DNA of 6,273 nucleotides from Candidatus Saccharimonadota bacterium (lineage in GTDB: Bacteria; Patescibacteriota; Saccharimonadia; Saccharimonadales; Saccharimonadaceae): the NCBI GenBank assembly GCA_003545655.1, contig DODJ01000042.1:1-6273 (forward strand). Reading direction: 5' to 3'. The position numbers were made by a program, and so were the translations under genes. Below, in pieces: positions 1 to 5,137 of this stretch. The notes beneath the pieces were generated by a model. It did no database searches. It saw only the letters and a list, made by a program, of their open reading frames with translations, and was not told the origin of the DNA. How positions within the stretch are numbered: position 1 is the first letter of the stretch; the number at the start of each line of letters is the position of its first letter.

Positions 1-2
1 GC

Positions 3-497
3 GGTGGAAGCGCGGAAGACCTACAGGCCTTTAATGATGAACAGCTTGCCCGTGAAATTGCGGCCAGCCGCATCCCCACGTTAGTGGGGGTAGGGCATGA
101 GGTCGACCACACGCTTGCGGATATGGTAGCCGATGTGCGTGCTGCTACGCCAACGAACGCCGCTGAGTTGCTTGTACCCGAGCGCCGAGAGGTTATCCAG
201 CGGGTACATCATCAGGCGACGTCTTTGGGTAACCAGCTCGTTCAGTCTATCGATGCGCACAAAGAGAGGACGCGTGAGCAGCTATATGCGGCGCTTCGTC
301 GTATACAAGAAAAACTGAGCGAGACAGCGCGACAGCTCGCAACATTACGAGTGGCCGTAGACCAAGTAAACCCAGATGGTGTGTTAAAACGGGGATACGC
401 GCTGCTTCATGGCGAGGTAGGTATAGGAAAAGAAGTAGAGATAGAGACGTATACTAAGAGAATTACTGCGGAGGTAAAAGATGTCAGAGAAAAATAA
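3..497 (+). CDS. xseA: Exodeoxyribonuclease VII large subunit, C-terminal part (5' end outside window)
   Basis: This is the large subunit of exodeoxyribonuclease VII, a cytoplasmic nuclease that degrades single-stranded DNA to oligonucleotides. The frame is open from the first complete codon at position 3, and the true start lies upstream of the window. The visible part begins with [12 protein letters not shown] and continues through [14 protein letters not shown] and [14 protein letters not shown], which are the conserved end of the XseA catalytic domain. A charged helical stretch follows (roughly 180-360 in DNA), predicted to be the coiled coil that carries the small subunits. The protein closes with the VLKRGYALL motif and a short beta-rich tail. 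From memory, the segment between the PTNAAEL and RGY motifs is about half as long as in E. coli XseA, and the tail is also short. The next gene, xseB, overlaps by 17 nt, which supports the assignment and a shared transcript. Confidence 0.95.
   Translation, partial: GGSAEDLQAFNDEQLAREIAASRIPTLVGVGHEVDHTLADMVADVRAATPTNAAELLVPERREVIQRVHHQATSLGNQLVQSIDAHKERTREQLYAALRRIQEKLSETARQLATLRVAVDQVNPDGVLKRGYALLHGEVGIGKEVEIETYTKRITAEVKDVREK
470..475 (+). promoter_or_regulatory. Shine-Dalgarno site of xseB, inside xseA
   Basis: GGAGGT lies 5 nt before the ATG at 481 and within the last codons of xseA. It is the best Shine-Dalgarno match in the window. It shows that the organism keeps an anti-SD sequence and uses it for internal operon genes, in contrast to the leaderless-looking operon heads. 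Confidence 0.8.
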
Positions 498-687
498 CAC
501 CATACAACACAAACTCAACGAACTATCTCAGCTCGTTGCGTGGTTTCAAGGGTCTGATTTTACGCTTGAAGAAGCGTTGACGACATTCAAAAAAGCAGAA
601 AAGCTTGCTGATGAAATTGACGCTGATCTAACAAAGTTAAAAAACGATATCGTTGTTGTGCAGCAACGGTTCGACCGTGAGGCGTAG
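481..687 (+). CDS. xseB: Exodeoxyribonuclease VII small subunit
   Basis: This is the small subunit of exodeoxyribonuclease VII. It coats the coiled-coil stalk of XseA and is needed for the active complex. The 68-residue product is short even for this family, which is usually around 80 residues. It is almost wholly helical, with the family pattern [12 protein letters not shown], then [19 protein letters not shown], and a final charged helix. The cysteine often present in the second helix is absent. The ATG at 481 is supported by a strong Shine-Dalgarno site and overlaps the xseA end by 17 nt in another frame. The stop at 685-687 shares its last G with the GTG start of the next gene. Adjacency to xseA makes the call firm, because such a short helical protein would be hard to identify alone. 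Confidence 0.92.
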   Translation: MSEKNNTIQHKLNELSQLVAWFQGSDFTLEEALTTFKKAEKLADEIDADLTKLKNDIVVVQQRFDREA

Positions 688-1196
688 TGACCTGGCTGTA
701 CATCGTGGGTGGGGTAGTGGTTGTGTTGGGCTTTACGGCATTCTTTGGGGCGCCCTATGTACCCTCGCGGCGACGCGATGTACGTCGGCTTTTTATGAAC
801 GACTACCCGCTTCGTTCAGACGATGTCGTGCTGGATCTGGGGAGCGGCGACGGTACGGTACTACGGGTCATACGTCAAGCCGGTGCGCGGGCGATTGGCT
901 ACGAACTGCACCCCCTGTTATATTGGGTATCAAAAGTACTCACCCCTGGTGTGCAAATTCGTATGGTAAATATATGGACGGCACCATTTCCCAAGGACGT
1001 GACGGTAGTGTACATCTTCTCGGTGGGGCGTGATGGTAATCGGTTAGTGCGGAAAATGCAGCGCGAGGTTGCACGGTTGGGTCGTACTGTAACACTTATA
1101 TGCTACGGTAACCCTCTACCTGGCAGAGCTCCAGATAGCGCTGCCGGGCCGTATCTGCTATATCGCTTTCGCCCTTTACACCTCAATAAACCATAA
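687..1196 (+). CDS. Membrane-anchored class I SAM-dependent methyltransferase, FAM173/ATPSCKMT-like
   Basis: This 169-residue protein is predicted to transfer a methyl group from S-adenosylmethionine. Residues 3-22 form one hydrophobic helix (WLYIVGGVVVVLGFTAFFGA). PYVPSRR follows at 23-29, then the SAM-binding glycine motif VVLDLGSGDG at 47-56. The acidic strand end GYELHP at 71-76 carries E73, the expected ribose contact. An N-terminal helix, a P-[FY]-VP segment, DLGSGDG and GYEL-P in that order are the hallmarks I know from FAM173-type lysine methyltransferases, whose eukaryotic member methylates the ATP synthase c subunit. The substrate here is inferred only. The GTG start at 687 overlaps the xseB stop by one base and has GAGG at 679-682 four bases upstream, which argues for translation in the xse operon. 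A small RNA or lipid methyltransferase remains possible. Confidence 0.8.
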   Translation: MTWLYIVGGVVVVLGFTAFFGAPYVPSRRRDVRRLFMNDYPLRSDDVVLDLGSGDGTVLRVIRQAGARAIGYELHPLLYWVSKVLTPGVQIRMVNIWTAPFPKDVTVVYIFSVGRDGNRLVRKMQREVARLGRTVTLICYGNPLPGRAPDSAAGPYLLYRFRPLHLNKP

Positions 1197-1203
1197 GTAT
1201 AAT
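1175..1203 (+). promoter_or_regulatory. Sigma70-type promoter giving a leaderless transcript for the gene at 1210
   Basis: A TTTACA -35 box (1175-1180, five of six consensus bases) and a perfect TATAAT -10 box (1198-1203) are separated by exactly 17 nt. Six bases lie between the -10 box and the ATG at 1210, so the expected +1 is the A of that ATG. No room is left for a Shine-Dalgarno site. The -35 box lies in the last codons of the methyltransferase gene. Confidence 0.8.
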
Positions 1204-1209
1204 GACGGT

Positions 1210-1977
1210 ATGTATCCAAACGATCCTTTTAATGGCGGCCAACAGCCATCGGCATCTCCCTCAAGTCCTCCTCCGCAAGGACCACAGGGCTATGCTTCGC
1301 CGCAACCCGTAGGGCAGGCGCCAAGTCCTCCGCCAGTAGCTCCTCATAAATCTGGGGGTATTTGGCTTATTCTTTCCATTGTTTTTATCGTTCTTACTGT
1401 TGCGAGCTTTGCGGTGGCGGTGTGGGCATATATAAACTATATTGACCAGCGTGACAATGTAGATAGCAAAGTATCTGTTGCGGTAACTGAAGCGGTAAAG
1501 GCGCAAGCCGATAAAGATGCCGCCGATTTCTTAGAGAAAGAAAAAGAGCCAAACCGCCAATTTGCTGGCCCAGATGACTATGGGCGGGTGTCGTTTGAGT
1601 ATCCAAAGACCTGGAGTATTTATGTAGCAAAGGATGCAACCAATGGCGGCAATTATGAAGCGTATCTTAACCCGGTACTTGTGCCTACTGTGTCTTCAAG
1701 TCAGCAGTATGCCTTACGGGTGCTTATCCAGGATTCTGATTATGATAAAGTTGTCGATAGCTATAAAAGCGCCGTTAGTAAGGGCGATCTAAAACAAAGC
1801 TCGCTTACGCAAGATGGACTAACAGGTGTTCGTCTTGATGGGAAGTTTAGTAGCGATATTGTTGGTTCAGCAATCATCTTCAAAATACGGGATAAAACCG
1901 TAACGCTTCGCACTGATGCGCAGACGTTCACCGAAGATTTTAACGCCCTTATTGCTACCGTTACCTACAACCAATAA
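1210..1977 (+). CDS. Single-pass membrane protein with proline-rich head and PsbP-like extracytoplasmic domain
   Basis: The product has 255 residues. Residues 1-47 are rich in proline, glutamine and serine (SPSSPPPQGPQG, QAPSPPP) and probably disordered in the cytoplasm. Residues 51-75 form one strong membrane helix (IWLILSIVFIVLTVASFAVA and onward). Residues 78-115 are charged and likely helical. From about 118 a beta-rich domain begins with YGRVSFEYPKTWSIYV, a pattern seen in PsbP-like domains, and ends with FTEDFNALIATV. The absence of a signal cleavage motif and the charge pattern suggest the C-terminus is outside the cell. PsbP-type domains in non-photosynthetic bacteria have no established role, so no function is assigned. 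The gene has its own promoter and stands alone: a further promoter follows before the kinase gene. The ATG at 1210 is chosen because the -10 box fixes the RNA start there. Confidence 0.75.
   Translation: MYPNDPFNGGQQPSASPSSPPPQGPQGYASPQPVGQAPSPPPVAPHKSGGIWLILSIVFIVLTVASFAVAVWAYINYIDQRDNVDSKVSVAVTEAVKAQADKDAADFLEKEKEPNRQFAGPDDYGRVSFEYPKTWSIYVAKDATNGGNYEAYLNPVLVPTVSSSQQYALRVLIQDSDYDKVVDSYKSAVSKGDLKQSSLTQDGLTGVRLDGKFSSDIVGSAIIFKIRDKTVTLRTDAQTFTEDFNALIATVTYNQ
1262..1331 (+). repeat. Short in-frame direct repeat encoding proline-rich motif
   Basis: CAAGTCCTCC occurs at 1262-1271 and again at 1322-1331, exactly 60 nt (20 codons) apart. Both copies read in the same frame and encode SSPPP and PSPPP within the disordered head of the membrane protein. 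This fits low-complexity expansion in a linker rather than a mobile or regulatory repeat. Confidence 0.45.
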
Positions 1978-1992
1978 TCATTGCGCTTGTCT

Positions 1993-2021
1993 TTGTTTGA
2001 CGCCTGTTCCTGGTGTACACT
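1993..2021 (+). promoter_or_regulatory. Probable promoter with leaderless start for the kinase operon
   Basis: TACACT at 2016-2021 is a plausible -10 box (four of six bases). It lies six bases before the ATG at 2028, the same spacing as at the 1210 gene. A weak -35 (TTGTTT, 1993-1998) stands 17 nt upstream. A better TTGACG at 1997-2002 is only 13 nt from this -10 box, so it would need a different -10. The gap of 50 nt after the previous gene is the longest in the window and contains no clear hairpin. Confidence 0.5.
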
Positions 2022-2027
2022 AAATGT

Positions 2028-2738
2028 ATGCATTTGGGCGATGGAGAGAGGGGAGTGCTGCCTTTGGTAGCGGCAGCACACGAGTTAAAATCACCACTGG
2101 CGCTGTTACGTCAGCTACTTTTGCAATTGCAATCTACCACCCTTCGCCCTGCCGAGAAAGCCGTCTTAATTGAGCGAGCTATACTTACGAGTGAACGAGG
2201 GCTACGCCTGACGAGCGATGTAACAAAGGCGGCACGGTTAGAAGACGCGTTGTTTACGTTAGAGCCTATAAACCCTGAACAACTTTGTTTGGACATTGTT
2301 ACTGAACTCCAGCCGTTATTTGCCGCGCACGGCAAAACAATGACGGTGAAGTCGCGGCGACACCCACTTCTTTTGGTAGCGAACCGTGATTTGCTTCGTC
2401 GGATTGTCGTGGGCTTTAGTGATAACGCCCTTCGCTATAGCGGGGAAAATACAGCGGTCGAGCTACAAATACAGGCCTTTAAAAATGCCGGTACGGTCCG
2501 TTTAGGGGTCCGAGATTATGGCCCAGCGCTTTCAAGTGATATGTGGCGTACCTTACAGAAGAAACTGCGCACATCTCCGCAGTCTGTGCATGCTCGCCCC
2601 GAAAGTAGTGGACTTGGGTTATATATTGCGAGTCAATTTGCCGAGGTGATGGGCGGGCGCATAGGGGCGGTGCGCCATCGCGACGGCGCGACGTTCTATG
2701 TTGAGTTGCAAGCGTCCACCCAAACGAGCTTACTATGA
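2028..2738 (+). CDS. Soluble minimal histidine kinase without sensor domain
   Basis: This is a two-component histidine kinase of 236 residues consisting only of the DHp dimerisation domain and the ATP-binding HATPase domain. The H-box reads AAAHELKSPLALL with phospho-accepting H18. The N-box FSDNALRYS keeps the magnesium-binding N133, but the earlier asparagine position is glycine (G129). The G1 box is DYGPAL (D163, G165) with alanine for the usual second glycine. The G2 box SSGLGLYIAS (G195, G197) is intact. There is no membrane helix, PAS, GAF or HAMP region, so the input must come from a partner protein or from the cytoplasm. I chose ATG 2028 over an in-frame GTG at 2013, because the putative -10 box overlaps the first codons of the longer form. 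The stop overlaps the regulator start (ATGA, 2735-2738), which marks the two as a cognate pair. Confidence 0.85.
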   Translation: MHLGDGERGVLPLVAAAHELKSPLALLRQLLLQLQSTTLRPAEKAVLIERAILTSERGLRLTSDVTKAARLEDALFTLEPINPEQLCLDIVTELQPLFAAHGKTMTVKSRRHPLLLVANRDLLRRIVVGFSDNALRYSGENTAVELQIQAFKNAGTVRLGVRDYGPALSSDMWRTLQKKLRTSPQSVHARPESSGLGLYIASQFAEVMGGRIGAVRHRDGATFYVELQASTQTSLL

Positions 2739-3097
2739 CAAAGGTGTTACTTATTGAAGACGACGCTTGGCTTGCCGATATTGAGCGCGCGGTGCTTAAG
2801 GCTGAGGGCTACTCCGTACGCCACGTAACGAACGGACAGGCTGCAATGGATAGTATCGATGTGTTTCGCCCTGATGTGATTATTCTTGACGTACTACTTG
2901 ATGGACACACGGCGTTCACATTGCTTCATGAACTACGCTCGTATAAGGACACCTCGAGCGTGCCCGTGGTGCTATGTACTAACCTGGCGGAGACCTTTCC
3001 GGCAAAAACTCTTGATGAATATGGAGTGAAAAGAGTTGTAGATAAAACAACGATGCACCCAAGTGACATTGTAGGGGCGATTCGAGCGGTGCTATGA
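2735..3097 (+). CDS. Single-domain response regulator (receiver only)
   Basis: This 120-residue receiver domain has no output domain. The fold is evident from VLLIEDD (acidic pair D9 and D10), the phospho-acceptor D52 in VIILDVLLDG, the switch threonine T82 in VVLCTN, and the conserved lysine K104 in VVDKTT. The proline that normally follows this lysine is threonine here, and the usual aromatic switch residue next to it is valine. The protein is presumably phosphorylated by the upstream kinase and then acts through protein-protein contact, as CheY- or Spo0F-like regulators do. The target is unknown. Both ends are ATGA overlaps, with the kinase and with recO. No convincing Shine-Dalgarno site precedes the ATG, so translation probably depends on re-initiation after the kinase. 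Confidence 0.92.
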   Translation: MTKVLLIEDDAWLADIERAVLKAEGYSVRHVTNGQAAMDSIDVFRPDVIILDVLLDGHTAFTLLHELRSYKDTSSVPVVLCTNLAETFPAKTLDEYGVKRVVDKTTMHPSDIVGAIRAVL

Positions 3098-3777
3098 AGA
3101 CCTATCGTACACGTGCCATAGTACTTCGGCGTACAAACTACGGCGAAGCGGACAGAGTAGTGCAGCTGCTTACTGTTGAGGGGCGCCGGAGCGTTATGGC
3201 GCGCGGGGTACGGAAAGAGAAGAGTAAGCTTGCGGGCGGAATAGAACTCTTTGCTGTAAGCGATGTGGTAATTGGCGAGGGCAAGGGTGACCTTGGGGTT
3301 CTAACCTCGGCAAAACTTGTTCATTTTTATCGTCATATACTAGAAGAATATGACCGTCTACAGTTTGGGTATCAGGCAGTACAACTCGTAGCACGCGCGA
3401 GCGAAACGGTGGACGAGCCGGAGTGGTTTGACCTTTTACAGGAGACCTTAGCCGGGCTAGACGTGCTAAGTCTACCGCTACCGTTGGTACGTACGTGGTT
3501 TTATATACGATACGCCGGGCTGCTTGGCCACGAGATGAACCTTGAAATCGACACTGATGGTGCACCGCTATCCGCCGAGACCGAGTACCGCTATGATAGT
3601 GCCGAGCGGGGGCTTCGCCGAGTGGAGGTGAACGGAACGATAACCGGTGAGCATATTAAAGTGCTACGCCTTATTGCTCGTCGACCTCTACAGGTACTCG
3701 CACAGGTGGGTGGAATGGGTGCATATTTGGGTGAATGTTTACGGGTGGCTGAAGAGCACGCCTCTCTAGATATGTGA
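3094..3777 (+). CDS. recO: DNA repair protein RecO
   Basis: RecO helps load RecA on single-stranded DNA coated with SSB, with RecR, in the RecF-type recombination and gap-repair pathway in the cytoplasm. The N-terminus, MKTYRTRAIVLRRTNYGEAD, is the typical RecO start and opens the OB fold (about residues 1-80), with VMARGVRKEKSKL and GGIELF inside it. A helical C-terminal domain follows with QFGYQAVQLVAR and TWFYIRYAGLLGHEMNLE. The 227 residues are close to the usual 230-250. The region after GLLGHEMNLE, where many RecO proteins have four zinc-binding cysteines, has none. The protein has only one cysteine, near the C-terminus. The start overlaps the regulator stop by ATGA and lacks a clear Shine-Dalgarno site, so recO is probably translated by coupling within the kinase-regulator operon. 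Confidence 0.93.
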   Translation: MKTYRTRAIVLRRTNYGEADRVVQLLTVEGRRSVMARGVRKEKSKLAGGIELFAVSDVVIGEGKGDLGVLTSAKLVHFYRHILEEYDRLQFGYQAVQLVARASETVDEPEWFDLLQETLAGLDVLSLPLPLVRTWFYIRYAGLLGHEMNLEIDTDGAPLSAETEYRYDSAERGLRRVEVNGTITGEHIKVLRLIARRPLQVLAQVGGMGAYLGECLRVAEEHASLDM

Positions 3778-3783
3778 TATACT
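3775..3783 (+). promoter_or_regulatory. Extended -10 promoter for glyS, overlapping the recO stop codon
   Basis: TGATATACT contains a TGn extension followed by TATACT (3778-3783, five of six consensus bases). Its TGA is also the recO stop codon. Seven bases separate it from the ATG at 3791, so the RNA would start at or next to the start codon. No -35 box is visible at 16-18 nt, which is typical of extended -10 promoters. Confidence 0.65.
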
Positions 3784-3790
3784 ACCCCAT

Positions 3791-5137
3791 ATGACAGCAC
3801 AAAAAAACATGGAAGACATTGTTAGTGTAGCGAAGCGCCGTGGCTTTATTTATCCGGGCTCTGATGTATATGGTGGCCTTAGTGGTACCTGGGACTATGG
3901 TCCGTTAGGTGTTGCATTAAAACGAAATATTATGCAGCTTTGGTGGGCGATGTTTGTTGACGAGCGCGACGATATGTTTGGTGTTGATGCGGCAATTCTT
4001 ATGAATCAAAAGGTCTGGCAAGCGAGCGGGCACGTAGATACGTTTGTTGACCCGCTTGTTGAAGACCTTGAAACCAAGCAGCGGTTTCGTGCAGACCATC
4101 TACTAAAGGATGCCGGGTTTGAGGTGGACGGGTTGTCCCTCGAGCAACTTACTGCACTTATTCGCGATAATAACGTGAAAAGCCCTGCCGGCAACACACT
4201 TTCCGAGGTGCGCACGTTTAATATGATGTTCACTACAACTGTAGGGCCAGTGGCGAATGACGCGGCAATTAGTTATCTTCGCCCCGAAACCGCCCAAGGT
4301 ATCTTCACGAACTATAAAAACGTTGTCGATACGTTTTACCCCGACCTTCCGTTTGGGTTAGCTCAGCAGGGTAAGGCGTTTCGCAACGAAATTAGTCCAC
4401 GCGACTTTATTTTCCGCAGCCGTGAATTTGAGCAAATGGAGATTGAATATTTTGTTGACCCCGCGAAATGGGAAGGGTCGTTCGAGCATTGGCGCCAGCA
4501 GGTGTGGAAATGGACACGGGCACTGGGGCTTTCTGACGACACAGTGCATGAGCTTGAAGTACCTGAAGAAGACCGCGCTCACTACAGTAAGCGCACGATA
4601 GACTTTGAATATGACTTTCCGATTGGCCGCGAAGAACTTCTCGGCCTTGCGTATCGCACGGACTTCGACTTAGGAAACATCCAACGGGTGAGCGGCAAGA
4701 ATATGGAGTACACCGTAAAAGGGACAAACGAAAAGTTTGTTCCCCATGTTATTGAGCCATCGTTTGGGGTAGAGCGTGCGCTTATGGCGGTTCTTACGGC
4801 AGCCTATACTGAAGACGAGGTAAACGGCGAGAAGCGGATTGTTATGAAGTTTCCTGAGCATTTGGCGCCAGTAAAATTTGCCGTATCGCCACTTGTACGT
4901 AATAAGCCGGAGCTTGTTGCGAAGGCACGCGAAGTCTACGACCTTTTGAAGAAAAAATATGGTGCAGTGATGTGGGACGATAATGGTAATATCGGTAAGC
5001 GGTATCGCCGCCAAGATGAGATTGGTACGCCACATTGCGTCGTGGTAGACTTTGACACGCTTGAAACTGACGGGTTGGTTTCGGTACGTGATCGCGATAC
5101 GACTGAGCAGCGGCGAGTGAAGCCGGAAGAGCTATGA
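3791..5137 (+). CDS. glyS: Glycyl-tRNA synthetase, alpha2 (single-chain) type
   Basis: This is a class IIa aminoacyl-tRNA synthetase that attaches glycine to tRNA-Gly. It has 448 residues, near the usual 460 of the homodimeric type, and is not the alpha2beta2 enzyme of many bacteria. The N-terminus holds GFIYPGSDVYGGLSGTWDYG (19-37), typical of alpha2 GlyRS. LRPETAQGIF lies at 163-172. Motif 2 runs from FRNEISPRDF (R198) to FRSREFEQME (208-217). Motif 3 is EPSFGVERALM, with R329. The C-terminal 95 residues form the anticodon-binding domain, with GKRYRRQDEIGTPHCV. All catalytic elements look intact. Cysteine pairs that some GlyRS carry around the RFRADHL and FNMMF segments are absent, as in Firmicutes forms. 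The ATG at 3791 follows an extended -10 box by seven bases, so the mRNA is probably leaderless. The stop overlaps the next gene by ATGA. Confidence 0.97.
   Translation: MTAQKNMEDIVSVAKRRGFIYPGSDVYGGLSGTWDYGPLGVALKRNIMQLWWAMFVDERDDMFGVDAAILMNQKVWQASGHVDTFVDPLVEDLETKQRFRADHLLKDAGFEVDGLSLEQLTALIRDNNVKSPAGNTLSEVRTFNMMFTTTVGPVANDAAISYLRPETAQGIFTNYKNVVDTFYPDLPFGLAQQGKAFRNEISPRDFIFRSREFEQMEIEYFVDPAKWEGSFEHWRQQVWKWTRALGLSDDTVHELEVPEEDRAHYSKRTIDFEYDFPIGREELLGLAYRTDFDLGNIQRVSGKNMEYTVKGTNEKFVPHVIEPSFGVERALMAVLTAAYTEDEVNGEKRIVMKFPEHLAPVKFAVSPLVRNKPELVAKAREVYDLLKKKYGAVMWDDNGNIGKRYRRQDEIGTPHCVVVDFDTLETDGLVSVRDRDTTEQRRVKPEEL
5125..5129 (+). promoter_or_regulatory. Probable Shine-Dalgarno site for the gene at 5134
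   Basis: GGAAG lies four bases before the ATG at 5134, inside the last codons of glyS. With the ATGA overlap it supports coupled translation from the glyS message and fixes the start of the hypothetical gene. Confidence 0.5.

Noticed and set aside
74..89. Perfect 6-bp inverted repeat CCCCAC-GTTA-GTGGGG
   Set aside because: It lies inside the conserved xseA coding sequence (IPTLVGVG), has no T-run after it and is explained by codon choice.
1261..1639. Open frames on the - strand across the membrane-protein gene
   Set aside because: They are low-complexity shadows of the proline-rich and helical coding sequence, without start signals or recognisable protein features.
1997..2002. TTGACG as the -35 box of the kinase promoter
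   Set aside because: It matches five of six consensus bases, but the spacer to TACACT is only 13 nt, and no good -10 box lies at 16-18 nt.
4040..4220. Loss of cysteine pairs in GlyRS as possible loss of a zinc site
   Set aside because: Alpha2 GlyRS of Firmicutes such as Staphylococcus, as I recall it, lacks the same cysteines, so this is family variation rather than decay.
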